The notes: generated by a model not told the origin, from the sequence alone. DNA of 58,059 nt from an uncultured Lachnospiraceae bacterium (GCA_910577115.1 CAJTMC010000026.1:1-58059), one strand, 5' to 3'; counted from the first letter of the stretch, positions 1-8,142 are shown. Made by a program: numbers and translations.

Positions 1-599
1 GATGGATGAGTATAATCGTTTCTGCACAGGTAAAAATTTTTCTTATCAAGATACATCCCCCGCACTTCATCCCACAAATAATTGGATTTTATGTCATGGA
101 CTTTTTCTTCCAGCCTCCCTGAATCCCGAACTTCATTCCAATAATATCTGTCCAGAATGACTATACCTGTTTTTTGATGAATCAGTCTCTGCCACTTATT
201 ATGATATTTACAAGTTATTGCAAGATCAATGCTAAATGCCGCTTGATTACCTCTTTTGAAAACTCGCCTTTCCGTTGTAAGTGCAGATGTTGAATCATGG
301 CAATCATTCCAACCATTTGAACAAAGGATTTTGTTAAACTGCTTTTTGACATATTCCTTTATCCCACGACAATCCAAAATATTGATAGATTTAACACTTA
401 CAATACATAAATTGTAGTCCAAATCTACTGATTCATTTTCATTCTGTGTTATAAGATTTTTTGCTCCGCTTCCAACAAGACATGCTTTCACTGTCATAAC
501 AGAGTCGTTGTTAATACTTTGTACTAATTGATTGACTATATCACAGCAGGTGCCCTTTAGACGTTTCAGGAAATCCTTGTCCTGAATGTAATGGTACAT
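1..599 (-). CDS. Nucleotidyltransferase-like protein, C-terminus cut by window edge
   Basis: An open frame of 199 codons starts at ATG 599 and runs off the left edge without a stop. A weak Shine-Dalgarno AAGGAG lies about 11 nt upstream. The protein starts MYHYIQDKDF. It contains GSGAKN at residues 43-48 followed by DLDYNL at 59-64, which resembles the GSG...DxD core of the polymerase-beta/minimal nucleotidyltransferase fold. Similar proteins occur in mobile elements of Lachnospiraceae. The nucleotide and acceptor (RNA, protein or drug) cannot be told from the sequence. A good sigma-A promoter sits 60 nt upstream, so it is probably transcribed on its own. It could also act as the toxin-like half of a nucleotidyltransferase pair, but no partner is visible. 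Confidence 0.7.
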   Translation of the reverse strand, partial: MYHYIQDKDFLKRLKGTCCDIVNQLVQSINNDSVMTVKACLVGSGAKNLITQNENESVDLDYNLCIVSVKSINILDCRGIKEYVKKQFNKILCSNGWNDCHDSTSALTTERRVFKRGNQAAFSIDLAITCKYHNKWQRLIHQKTGIVILDRYYWNEVRDSGRLEEKVHDIKSNYLWDEVRGMYLDKKNFYLCRNDYTHP

Positions 600-658
600 A
601 TATAATAATTCTCCTTCCCGCCCATGCCACCCATACACTCTTATGTGTGTATCGTTAC

Positions 659-686
659 AGTATATCATACTTTGTCGTTTTGTCAA
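659..686 (-). promoter_or_regulatory. Sigma-A promoter for the nucleotidyltransferase-like gene
   Basis: On the minus strand TTGACA (681-686) and TATACT (659-664) are separated by 16 nt and point at the gene starting at 599. An imperfect TACAC...GTGTA repeat (634-651) lies just downstream of the -10 and could be an operator; that is inference. Confidence 0.65.
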
Positions 687-694
687 TTACATTT

Positions 695-1300
695 TCACAC
701 CCTCACATATTCAATCTCCGTCTGCAGGATTTCCCCACAATACTCTTTTGCCTGTATATCACTGTCCTTGTAACTGTTTGTCACCACCTCGCAGCAGACC
801 ATCTCACCCGTCTGGGCAGAAGTGTAGGTTATGTCCACCGCGCTGATAAGCCCTGCCTTCCACAGATCCATGTAATAATCATACTGGCCATAGTCTTCCT
901 CCTGCCTCATCTGTTCCAGCGCCTCCTCCATCTGGTTCCTTGTCTGCCATTCCGCCTGCACTGTTTCAATCTCTTTTTTGTCCAGATTACATATAATCTC
1001 CGCCACCTTACAGTTATGCTCCGCCGCATGGGCATTCTGGCATCTGCTTATCCCATACCTATGTTCTATAAAATTTTTTCCCTTTCTGGTCAGGGCATAG
1101 CTTATGTTGCTTCCTGGATTCTTATTATATCTTGACGGGTATGTCACTTTCTCAATCAGCTTGTCCTTCTCCATGTTTTTCAGCCTATTTGCAGAAATAT
1201 CTATCTTTGCAGCATCCTCCTGCCTGATGTTCCCCGCTATGGATAACACCCTGAAAAACCTCCCATCCTTCGGATACCAGTGCTTAATATGTTCCTTCAT
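695..1300 (-). CDS. Winged-helix-like mobile-element protein
   Basis: The frame can be read from 1354, but ATG 1300 is preceded by AGGAGGTGG at ideal distance, so that start is chosen (201 residues). The N-terminal 70 residues (FFRVLSIAGNIRQEDA, then KIDISANRLKNMEKDKLIEKV) look like a winged helix-turn-helix. YALTRKGKNFIE reads like the wing of such domains. The C-terminal half (AVDITYTSAQTGEMVCCEVVTNSY...) resembles a small alpha/beta domain of the kind seen in element-encoded replication or regulation proteins. No catalytic motif is seen. It is convergent with nothing and probably transcribed from 1300 leftwards. The specific function is not recognised. Confidence 0.6.
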   Translation of the reverse strand: MKEHIKHWYPKDGRFFRVLSIAGNIRQEDAAKIDISANRLKNMEKDKLIEKVTYPSRYNKNPGSNISYALTRKGKNFIEHRYGISRCQNAHAAEHNCKVAEIICNLDKKEIETVQAEWQTRNQMEEALEQMRQEEDYGQYDYYMDLWKAGLISAVDITYTSAQTGEMVCCEVVTNSYKDSDIQAKEYCGEILQTEIEYVRV

Positions 1301-1903
1301 CCACTCCACCTCCTGTTCCAGAACATTTTTATGTATATAAAAAAGCAGGAACATCCCAAAAAGACATTCCCACCCAAAAACAAACGTTTTTACTCTTCAT
1401 CTTATCCGATGAACCCTGTATATCATTTTTCCTTTTTACCGCTTTCCCTGTTCATCCATTTTCCTCATAACATTACCCTGTAAGCAAGGCACCCTGATGT
1501 CAACTAAGTTGGCGATAGTCAGGTCCGCAGAATATCATATATCCTGTACCCTGTACGGAACTGCCGAAGCATCCCCTTTTGAATAATGCCAAACGGCACC
1601 CTGATATATTCCATGCATGGCGGTCAGACCAAAATTTCCGTTTCCATCCGCCCGCCATACATTATCATTATAAAAACAAAACCCCCATAAATAACGCTGC
1701 CCACAGACAGTATTGTATGCCGCAAAATACTATCTCCCCCCTCTGTTGTTGCACGGCAGGTTTTTTATAAGATATAACAGAAAACTATTTTGGCAGATAG
1801 CAGTTTTTCGCATTATCGTAACCGTATTCCATACGGAACTGGCAGACACCACACGTGGAATGTCTGCTCTTTTTGTTCATAAAAACTGAAAGGAGAAAAA
1901 GAA
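1301..1903. other. 600-bp leader/intergenic region with repeated motifs
   Basis: No convincing gene is found. The region has two copies of TACGGAACTG (1554-1563 and 1832-1841), two copies of GGCACCCTGAT (near 1488 and 1596), and a hairpin-prone stretch at about 1493-1533 with a CAACTAAGTTG core. It ends in a terminator-like hairpin just before the DUF5688 gene. This suggests a regulated leader for the plus-strand accessory operon. Short open frames here have no ribosome binding site. Confidence 0.45.
1842..1874 (+). terminator. Hairpin plus U-rich run ahead of the DUF5688 gene
   Basis: GCAGACA (1842-1848) pairs with TGTCTGC (1861-1867), with CCACACGTGG inside the loop, followed by TCTTTTTG. 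It lies 30 nt before the start at 1904, so it may be an attenuator instead of the end of an upstream gene. Confidence 0.5.
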
Positions 1904-2779
1904 ATGGACAGAACAGAAATGCAGCATCTTATTAAGGAAGCGCTTTCCAGGAAACTGGGGGACGGCTTCCGAATCCACGTCCATCAGGTTTTCAAAACCA
2001 ACCTGAAACTGGACGGGCTTACAATCCTGCGGGAGGGCGAAAATATTTCCCCCACCGTTTATCTTGATCCCTATTATGAGAAACTGGAAAGAGGCGTTCC
2101 CCCTGACGGCATTGCGGACGGAATACTTCACGATTATTTCCATGCAAAACCCCCGTCGGGGCGGTTTGACATCACGCCGTTCCTTGATTTCAACGGGGTA
2201 AAGGACAGGCTGTATGTCCGCCTCATCAACAGGCACCTCAACAGGGAACTGCTTGACGGTATCCCCCACATGCTGTTCCTTGATGATTTTGCCGTTACCT
2301 TCCGCTGCATCGTGGAAACGCATGATGAAGGAAACACAAGCTTTCTGGTGTGCCGCAGCCATATGAAGCTGTGGGGCATTGACACGGATGCACTGATGTC
2401 CGCCGCCCTGAAAAACACAAGGGAAAAATTCGGCATAATGCTGGAAAACATCAGTGAAATATTCGGCAGGATCACGCCTGAACTGGAATCCATGCATTTT
2501 GAAATCCCCATATGGGTGATGACAAACAGGCAGAAGCTGGAAGGCGCGTCAGCCATCCTGTTTGATGATGTATTGAAGGACTTTGCCAATGCTCACGGCA
2601 GCTTCTATGTCATCTTCTCATCCGTGCATGAAGTCCTGCTGATACCGACAGCCGACAGTGCCGATATTGATATCTTTTCGCAAATCAATCGGGAGGTCAA
2701 CGGTTCAGAAATCATGCAGGATGAGATACTCGGGACGAAAGCCTATTACTACACCAAAGAAAACGGCTTCGCCTTATAA
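1904..2779 (+). CDS. DUF5688 family protein
   Basis: This 291-residue soluble protein begins MDRTEMQHLIKEALS, with AAAGGAGAAAAAGAA before the ATG. Segments such as VYLDPYYEKLERG, GIPHMLFLDDFAVTF and EIPIWVMTNRQKLEGASAILFDD match the general character of DUF5688. That family is common in Lachnospiraceae mobile elements and has no known function. There is no signal peptide or membrane segment. It is the first gene of a plus-strand run with SSB, DUF262, RadC-like and J-domain genes, which points to a role in element maintenance or in the encounter with host DNA defences; this is inference. The family call is from memory of its pattern. Confidence 0.75.
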   Translation: MDRTEMQHLIKEALSRKLGDGFRIHVHQVFKTNLKLDGLTILREGENISPTVYLDPYYEKLERGVPPDGIADGILHDYFHAKPPSGRFDITPFLDFNGVKDRLYVRLINRHLNRELLDGIPHMLFLDDFAVTFRCIVETHDEGNTSFLVCRSHMKLWGIDTDALMSAALKNTREKFGIMLENISEIFGRITPELESMHFEIPIWVMTNRQKLEGASAILFDDVLKDFANAHGSFYVIFSSVHEVLLIPTADSADIDIFSQINREVNGSEIMQDEILGTKAYYYTKENGFAL

Positions 2780-2828
2780 AATTTCCAAAGAAAGGATAAG
2801 CGCGCTACAATGCGCGCGGGTAAGGTTT

Positions 2829-3203
2829 ATGAATAAGATCATATTATCGGGGAGACTGACGGAAGATCCCAAAATCATGTACGGCTCGGGCAGTCCGCCT
2901 TTGGCGCATGCAGTGTTTAATTTTGCGGTTCCCGACATGGCGGGGAAAAAGGACCAGCAGGGAAATTACCCCACTGATTTCTTCCGATGCACCGCATGGG
3001 GGAATACCGCATCCACGGTTGAGCGCCACTGCTGCAAAGGCATCAGGCTCCTCATTGCGGGAAAGCTGAAAAACAACAATTATGAAAAGAACGGACGGAA
3101 AATCTATTCCAATGAAATTGTCATTGAATCGTTGGAATTTTTGGAACCCAAAAACATGATACCCGTAAGGAAGGAGAACGGCAATGATCAGAACAACGCT
3201 TAA
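2829..3203 (+). CDS. ssb: Single-stranded DNA-binding protein
   Basis: ATG 2829 is chosen because MNKIILSGRLTEDPKIMYG is the classic start of SSB; the frame is open further upstream. The protein has 124 residues and an OB-fold (FNFAVPDM, DFFRCTAWGNTAS, GIRLLIAGKLKNNNYEKNG). The acidic C-terminal tail ending in DDIPF, usual for housekeeping SSB, is absent; it ends NGNDQNNA. This fits an element-encoded SSB that coats single-stranded DNA during transfer or replication. The last 20 nt overlap the next gene, so the two are likely translationally coupled. Confidence 0.88.
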   Translation: MNKIILSGRLTEDPKIMYGSGSPPLAHAVFNFAVPDMAGKKDQQGNYPTDFFRCTAWGNTASTVERHCCKGIRLLIAGKLKNNNYEKNGRKIYSNEIVIESLEFLEPKNMIPVRKENGNDQNNA

Positions 3204-4365
3204 CTGGACCGTAAAGAACCTGAAAAACATGAATGATGACAGGCATACGCTCGATTTTTCCCATCCGATTCAGCGCCAGAGCGGACAATGGGACGGCGAC
3301 AGGCTGAAAAAGAGCCTGCTGGTACACAGCATACTCGCAAACTATCCCGTGCCTCCCGTCTACTGCTTAAAGGAAGCAGTCAGCGAAAAGGATTATTCCT
3401 ATTCCGTTTTGGACGGGAAGCAGCGTCTGACAGCCATTTTTGACTACGTAGACGGCAGGTATCCGCTTGATGCGGAAACCCCTTCCGTTTCCATTGACGG
3501 CACTGCATATGAATTGGGCGGCAAATATTTCACGGACCTTGACCTTGAGTGCCAGCAGGAAATCCTGCGGTTCAAATTCACCATTTACGGGTTTGAGGAT
3601 GCCGATGATGACCTGATAGAGGAAATATTCTTCCGCCTGAACAACAGCGCACCTTTGTCAAAGCCGCAGAAAAGCATGGCATTAACAGGCGTGCGGAATG
3701 CGGCATTCATCAAATCAATCCTGTCAGACAGGTTCTTTTCGGAGATCTGTCAGTTCTCCGCATTGCAGAGGAGAAAATCAGACGATATGTGTACGCTGCT
3801 GCAGTCCATGATGCTTTTGGACGGCAGGCACGGCGGATATGAATTTTCTTCCATATCCGCCGATGAAACGATGCGGTATGCCGCATACATCAAAAACAAT
3901 TACTCCGAGGAACAGAAGGAACGGCTTTTTGACATTATCGGCTATTTGGAAAAAGCATTCCCCGAAAAAGAGAAGCTCCTCAAAAAAATCAATATCCCGA
4001 TCGTTATCCTCATGGCTGACACGGCAATGGGCACTGAATACGATTGTATCAGAAACATCTATCGGGTAGGCCCCATGTATTTCAGGCAGTGGTTTGCATA
4101 CTTCTTTGACGAATGCTATGACTCCTATAAGGAATACTGTTCCTCGGGAAGCATCAAGAAAGAAAAGACACTGAAAAGGATTGAACTTATGGAACTTTCC
4201 TTTAAGGAGTATTTTGAACTGGATAATCCCGATGAAGCAGGACAGGAAAATGCAGGAGCAGATGAAAGTCCTCTGACAGACGACAGACCAGCAGCGGACA
4301 GCCCTCCTGTGGAAAGTGGAACAGACAGGACGGATAAAACCCGTGAAGAAACGGAAGCAGAATAA
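3184..4365 (+). CDS. DUF262 domain protein (GmrS/ParB-like N-terminal fold)
   Basis: This 393-residue protein has the DUF262 signature DGKQRLT at residues 77-83 and, ahead of it, FSHPIQRQSGQW and SILANYPVPPVYCL. In DUF262 proteins the DGQQR-type loop belongs to a ParB/Srx-like NTP-hydrolysing fold, and in GmrSD it is joined to an HNH nuclease (DUF1524). No HNH motif is visible here; the C-terminus is an acidic, low-complexity tail (DEAGQENAGADESPLTDDR). It may therefore be a nuclease-free regulator or antagonist. It overlaps ssb by 20 nt and is followed by a strong terminator. Confidence 0.85.
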   Translation: MIRTTLNWTVKNLKNMNDDRHTLDFSHPIQRQSGQWDGDRLKKSLLVHSILANYPVPPVYCLKEAVSEKDYSYSVLDGKQRLTAIFDYVDGRYPLDAETPSVSIDGTAYELGGKYFTDLDLECQQEILRFKFTIYGFEDADDDLIEEIFFRLNNSAPLSKPQKSMALTGVRNAAFIKSILSDRFFSEICQFSALQRRKSDDMCTLLQSMMLLDGRHGGYEFSSISADETMRYAAYIKNNYSEEQKERLFDIIGYLEKAFPEKEKLLKKINIPIVILMADTAMGTEYDCIRNIYRVGPMYFRQWFAYFFDECYDSYKEYCSSGSIKKEKTLKRIELMELSFKEYFELDNPDEAGQENAGADESPLTDDRPAADSPPVESGTDRTDKTREETEAE

Positions 4366-4392
4366 CTTTATTTAAAAAGGCTTTATTTCATA

Positions 4393-4420
4393 GGGATGCC
4401 GCTCTGGCGGCATCCCTTTT
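4393..4420 (+). terminator. Rho-independent terminator after the DUF262 gene
   Basis: GGGATGCCG (4393-4401) pairs perfectly with CGGCATCCC (4408-4416), followed by TTTT. The RadC-like gene starts 32 nt later, so expression beyond this point needs read-through or its own promoter. Confidence 0.8.
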
Positions 4421-4451
4421 CATAAACATTGGAAACGGGAGGCAACAATCT

Positions 4452-4916
4452 ATGAGAATCAATTTTTATGACACCAGAATTACGGACAATGACACAACCA
4501 TACTTGTAAAAGAAAGGGCAGTCAATTACGGCGCGGAAAATGCAGACATGCCTGAAAAAGCCGCAGAGCTGATGAAACAGCTTCTGCACATGGATGAACT
4601 TGCGGAGGAGCACTGCTATATGCTTGCAATGAACAGCGCCTGCAGGATACTCGGACTGTTTTTCCTGTCAAAAGGCACGGTAAACATGACCGTAGTAGGT
4701 TCACGCGAGATATTCCTGCGTGCCCTGCTTGTCGGTGCGTCGCGGATTATCCTGTGCCATAACCACCCTTCGGGAAACACGGCACCGAGCAGGCAGGACA
4801 TCCACCTGACGAAACAGATTAAGGAAGCAGGGGAGCTTATGGGAATCCCCCTTGCAGACCACATCATCATAAGCAGCAGCGGATTCTTCAGTTTCAGGAA
4901 TTCGCAGATGCTGTGA
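4452..4916 (+). CDS. radC-like: RadC-like JAB-domain protein
   Basis: This 154-residue protein contains the JAMM/MPN+ motif HNHPSG at residues 103-108, with Asp116 downstream in SRQD, and the typical RadC ending PLADHIIISSSGFFSF. The Glu of the motif is probably Glu52/53 in ELAEEH. It is shorter than chromosomal RadC (about 225 residues) because the N-terminal helix-hairpin-helix part is missing. This is the form usual in mobile elements, plasmids and phages. The JAB fold is a zinc hydrolase; the substrate of RadC is not established. It lies between the DUF262 and J-domain genes. Confidence 0.88.
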   Translation: MRINFYDTRITDNDTTILVKERAVNYGAENADMPEKAAELMKQLLHMDELAEEHCYMLAMNSACRILGLFFLSKGTVNMTVVGSREIFLRALLVGASRIILCHNHPSGNTAPSRQDIHLTKQIKEAGELMGIPLADHIIISSSGFFSFRNSQML

Positions 4917-4930
4917 AAGGAGGCAGGCTG

Positions 4931-5440
4931 ATGAAATGGTTCAACAGCATCAACACCCTTGATGAATTGCGAAAAACATACAGGAAACTTGCCGTAAAAT
5001 ACCATCCCGACAACGGGGGTTCGGAAGATGCAATCAAGGAAATCAATGCGGAGTATGATATTCTGTTTCAAAAGCTAAAAAATAATTTTGAACATCAGGA
5101 CACCTGTAAAAATACAACCGCCAGGCAGAAACAGCAGTATGACTGGCAGAAGGATGAACAGATCAGGAACATAATCATCCAGCTTGCGGCATTTAAGGGC
5201 ATTACCGTCGAGATTATCGGCGTATGGATATGGGTATCCAACTGTTATGAATACAGGAAGGAACTCAAACAGCTTGGGTTCCACTGGGCAGGCAAGAAAC
5301 AGATGTGGTACATGCATTTTGACAGTTTCCACAAATACGGTTCAAAACCTGTTTCCATGAATCATATCAGAAGCAAGTATGGTTCCGTGGAAATCAGATA
5401 TAATGCCGAAAAAGAAGAAAGCAGGAGGATTACATCATGA
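4931..5440 (+). CDS. J-domain protein of a mobile element
   Basis: ATG 4931 follows AAAGGAGG at good spacing; a GTG at 4913 lies ahead of that site and is rejected. The N-terminal 55 residues form a J domain with the HPD motif at 25-27 (YRKLAVKYHPDNGG). The C-terminal half has a compact domain with IWVSN, LGFHWAGKKQMWYMHF, a pattern found in many phage and element J-proteins. There is no Gly/Phe region or zinc finger as in DnaJ. It probably recruits host Hsp70 (DnaK) to an unknown client. The stop overlaps the next start by 4 nt (ATGA). Confidence 0.88.
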   Translation: MKWFNSINTLDELRKTYRKLAVKYHPDNGGSEDAIKEINAEYDILFQKLKNNFEHQDTCKNTTARQKQQYDWQKDEQIRNIIIQLAAFKGITVEIIGVWIWVSNCYEYRKELKQLGFHWAGKKQMWYMHFDSFHKYGSKPVSMNHIRSKYGSVEIRYNAEKEESRRITS

Positions 5441-5865
5441 TTAATCTGGTATCGGAAGACGCGGAAGAAATTATGGACCAGTTTTCGTTCCTGACCAGCA
5501 ACATTACTTTTAAAGTATGCAAAACGGCTGAGGAATACAGGAACTCGCAACTGATGGAGGAGCTGGATTTATGCTGGATCAAGGTTTTAGCCAGCCCAGA
5601 CTACAGAACTGACCCACGTAACGAGGCAGCCGCAAAAATCGCAAGGCAGTTATCAGAAATCCCGTTTGTTTCGGAAAGGCTGGAGCGCCCGACAAATCCC
5701 AAAATGGAAGAAGCTGCCAAAAAAATGGCGCGGGAACACAGGACAATCCAGCAGAGTTTTTCAAAGCTTGTTTTCTATCATTTCACGCTCTCCTGCACCA
5801 CAAGGGAAAACAGAATCCTGCGTGACGCACTGGGGGAGGATTTTTACAGGCTTCCTGTCATTTGA
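5437..5865 (+). CDS. Hypothetical protein coupled to the J-protein gene
   Basis: This gene encodes 142 residues beginning MINLVSEDAEEIMDQFSFL. It overlaps the J-protein gene by the ATGA arrangement and has AGCAGGAGG upstream, so it is real and co-translated. The protein is charged and helical with no membrane segment and no motif I recognise. Its tight coupling suggests it works with the J-protein or is a client of it; this is inference. Confidence 0.65.
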   Translation: MINLVSEDAEEIMDQFSFLTSNITFKVCKTAEEYRNSQLMEELDLCWIKVLASPDYRTDPRNEAAAKIARQLSEIPFVSERLERPTNPKMEEAAKKMAREHRTIQQSFSKLVFYHFTLSCTTRENRILRDALGEDFYRLPVI

Positions 5866-5925
5866 TTTTCCAATTTAACAGGAAGGGTATCGTTATGGAC
5901 AAATTAAATGCGGAGGTTTGATACC

Positions 5926-6033
5926 ATGCAGAATCAAAAAAGAACTGCAAATGAATCCCCAACTGTCCTAAACATAAAAAGCACACAACAAAAGACAGTC
6001 AGAATGTCTGGAACATTCTTTATCTTTCAATGA
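5926..6033 (+). CDS. Possible 35-residue peptide
   Basis: ATG 5926 has CGGAGGT 8 nt upstream and the frame runs 35 codons to TGA 6031 (starts MQNQKRTANESP, ends GTFFIFQ). The last codons lie inside two overlapping inverted repeats: AGAATGT/ACATTCT (6001-6007, 6013-6019) and GGAACATTC/GAATGTTCC (6010-6018, 6032-6040). It could be a leader peptide for the next gene or chance. Confidence 0.3.
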   Translation: MQNQKRTANESPTVLNIKSTQQKTVRMSGTFFIFQ

Positions 6034-6085
6034 ATGTTCCCGCTTATAATTTCTGACAGATTATGAAAACGGAGGAACATATTGT

Positions 6086-6361
6086 ATGAATACGGACTTT
6101 AAAGATGCAGTCTGGCATATCAATGATTACTTTGAGGAACATCTGCCGCAATATACAGTTTTTGAAGTGCGAAGGCAGTCGTATAATCCAGCGGATGATT
6201 ATTTATATATGGCTGCGGCAAAGCACAGGGATGGAAGTTATGCTGTTTGGACAAGCTGGAATGAGCATTTACATTCACTCAATCATGGGCATTACAATCT
6301 GCCCGACATGAAATCCTGTGCTGAAATTATGGCAGAATATCAATTTCCGCACAGCAGGTAA
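6086..6361 (+). CDS. Small hypothetical protein
   Basis: This gene encodes 91 residues (MNTDFKDAVWHINDYFEEH...) with GGAGGAACATATTGT before the ATG. The sequence is soluble, rich in Tyr, His and Trp, and includes DDYLYMAAAKHRDGSYAVWTS. No known domain is recognised. It is the last gene of the accessory run and is followed 75 nt later by a strong bidirectional terminator. Confidence 0.6.
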   Translation: MNTDFKDAVWHINDYFEEHLPQYTVFEVRRQSYNPADDYLYMAAAKHRDGSYAVWTSWNEHLHSLNHGHYNLPDMKSCAEIMAEYQFPHSR

Positions 6362-6435
6362 ATAACTGGAAACAATTATCTGAAACGGAAATCGATTCCC
6401 TGTTTATAGAAACTGCTGGGGAATGAATGGTGAAA

Positions 6436-6476
6436 AAATAACACATAGGTATTATGTCTTATCTATGTGTTATTTT
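6436..6476 (+). terminator. Bidirectional terminator closing the accessory operon
   Basis: AAATAACACATAG (6436-6448) pairs with CTATGTGTTATTT (6463-6475), giving a 13-bp perfect stem flanked by A- and T-runs on either side. Confidence 0.85.
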
Positions 6477-6570
6477 TATTGCTTCGTTTATGGAGTTTGC
6501 TCCCCAAGGACTGCCTAATGTATAGTTCCCGTTGTAAGTAATATGGTATCAATCCTGAACCATTGTTATT

Positions 6571-6605
6571 AAAAATAGTATCGCGAAAGACAGAATACTA
6601 TTTTT
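6571..6605. terminator. Second bidirectional terminator
   Basis: AAAAATAGTAT (6571-6581) pairs with ATACTATTTTT (6595-6605). Together with the hairpin at 6436 it insulates the gene starting at 6697. Confidence 0.75.
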
Positions 6606-6640
6606 CCCTGACGTTATGTACTTCACCTGCCCGCTTACAG

Positions 6641-6672
6641 TATAAGGTAAGCCTTTAAAGGTTTACCTTATA
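6641..6672 (+). promoter_or_regulatory. 32-bp near-perfect palindrome upstream of the 375-residue gene
   Basis: TATAAGGTAAGCCTTT and AAAGGTTTACCTTATA are complementary except for one G/T pair and are centred on TTTAAA. There is no following U-run, so it is more likely an operator or a cruciform than a terminator. The left end (TATAAG) could serve as a -10 element. Confidence 0.5.
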
Positions 6673-6696
6673 AAAAGACGAGGAGTGTGAACGCAC

Positions 6697-7824
6697 ATGT
6701 ATAGAAATGAAAATGTTTCTGCCCGAACAAGGAGCAGGACATCAAAGGAAACATGTTTTTACCGCAATATTCCAGTTCTCAATATACTCTTCTATATTGG
6801 AAAAGGATTCATGCTGCGAAAACAGATCATTGTACTAGTAAAGATTTTCTACAGACTGAATGAACATAAAACAAATGAAATGATTGCAGACCTGCTCGCT
6901 CATGGACTTGTCATAAAAAAGCAGGCTACAAATACCAAAACCTGCATCTATGTCATGACCAAGTTCCCTTTATCCATGTACTTTGAATGCAGCACCCGCG
7001 ATTCCTGTTCCGTCAAGCTCAATAACAGGAAAATCTGGAATAACATTTACAGGACAGAATTTATTATCAGACAGGCTGTTAATTTTATGGAACAGCTTAA
7101 CATGAAACTGACACTGGAGAATATGCTGGACTTTTTATCAGATTATTGTATTTCCATTTTCACAACGGAAAACCAGATGTCGGTATATCAGTTATATGAA
7201 AATCTGTATGATAAATTTCCAATAAGGGATAAAGCCCTGATTCTGTCTGGCATTCCTAAGGTGTCGGATTTTCTGAATGATTATTACAGGATTACGGCAG
7301 ACCTTTACAGCCATCAGGTAAACTTCCTGGGGTATCAGGCGGAAGACGATTTCTCATCTTATCTGAGTGTCAAAGACAGGCTGGAAAGGGAAAAATCACT
7401 GACTGCATCCCCAAAGGAAACAAAGAAATATTATTATACCCTTTACAATATGACCGCCGCTGGTTTTTTCTTTATTGGAAAACCAACCAGTGACGGGCAT
7501 ATCACCATTGGGACCTTTGACAAGTGCAACAATATGTACCTCAAAAAAATCTATGAAAATATTATCTGCATTTACCTGATGCTGGAACGGTATCTCGGTT
7601 TCCATCCTAAGATTACCCTGCAGGTATACATGTCCGATGCAGACAGAATCATGGAATTGAGAACCAAGGAAACGGAACAGGGATATGATTATGCAAAACA
7701 GGAAAAATCAGGTCATACAAAAAGGAACGGCTTTTTCCAAAACATGAAAATCCCACGACAGAACTGGAACGATATCCAAGTGGATTACATTTACTACCCG
7801 TTAAGGGAAAAATATAACTTATGA
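6697..7824 (+). CDS. Unknown 375-residue mobile-element protein
   Basis: ATG 6697 is preceded by GAGGAGTG at suitable distance. The N-terminal third (MLRKQIIVLVKIFYRLNEHKTNEMIADLLAHGLVIKKQ) reads like a winged helix followed by a beta-wing, suggesting DNA binding. The rest is Tyr/Asn-rich with YYYTLYNMTAAGFFFIGK and a region around IYLMLERYLGFHPKITLQVYMSD of unknown fold. There is no catalytic motif, signal peptide or clear membrane helix. It stands alone between terminators, with a palindrome in front that might bind the protein itself. A role in element regulation or replication initiation is possible but not shown. Confidence 0.65.
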   Translation: MYRNENVSARTRSRTSKETCFYRNIPVLNILFYIGKGFMLRKQIIVLVKIFYRLNEHKTNEMIADLLAHGLVIKKQATNTKTCIYVMTKFPLSMYFECSTRDSCSVKLNNRKIWNNIYRTEFIIRQAVNFMEQLNMKLTLENMLDFLSDYCISIFTTENQMSVYQLYENLYDKFPIRDKALILSGIPKVSDFLNDYYRITADLYSHQVNFLGYQAEDDFSSYLSVKDRLEREKSLTASPKETKKYYYTLYNMTAAGFFFIGKPTSDGHITIGTFDKCNNMYLKKIYENIICIYLMLERYLGFHPKITLQVYMSDADRIMELRTKETEQGYDYAKQEKSGHTKRNGFFQNMKIPRQNWNDIQVDYIYYPLREKYNL

Positions 7825-7873
7825 GTGTGTTTTTACCAATCTATAGACTTTGGAAATATGTATAACGGTCGGA

Positions 7874-7903
7874 GGCTGTCTGTGCAATACAGTCAGCTTT
7901 TTT
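7874..7903 (+). terminator. Terminator of the 375-residue gene
   Basis: GGCTGTCTGT and ACAGTCAGC form a stem with one mismatch and a GCAAT loop, followed by TTTTTT. Confidence 0.75.
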
Positions 7904-8142
7904 CATCCTGTCAAACCCATACCCGCATTCCAGCCTGTATTTTCCGCATCAAAAAACAGCCCCGCAATGGGACTGTCTTTCAATAAACATTTTTTGACAA
8001 TAGGAGAAGGCATCCGTTCCATATCCTGCTTGTGAGTAATATCTGCAGGTCCTGATAATGAGTTTACTGATATGCACATACCAGCACCGTCAATAGCTGC
8101 CTTAGAAGAACTCTGTTTATTTATAGAGAATAATGTTTCAAC
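7903..8142 (-). pseudogene. Possible gene remnant, no start codon at full length
   Basis: An 80-codon open frame ends at TGA 7903-7905 and is bounded upstream by TAG 8143-8145. The translation has a protein-like composition (for example AAIDGAGMCISVNSLSGPAD and IAGLFFDAENTGWNAG). It lacks a ribosome binding site, and the first ATG gives only 58 residues. It may be the end of a decayed element gene. The opposite strand is also open here, so chance is not excluded. Confidence 0.25.

Noticed and set aside
1579..1770. 63-residue plus-strand frame in the leader region
   Set aside because: No ribosome binding site, odd composition, and it overlaps the repeated leader motifs.
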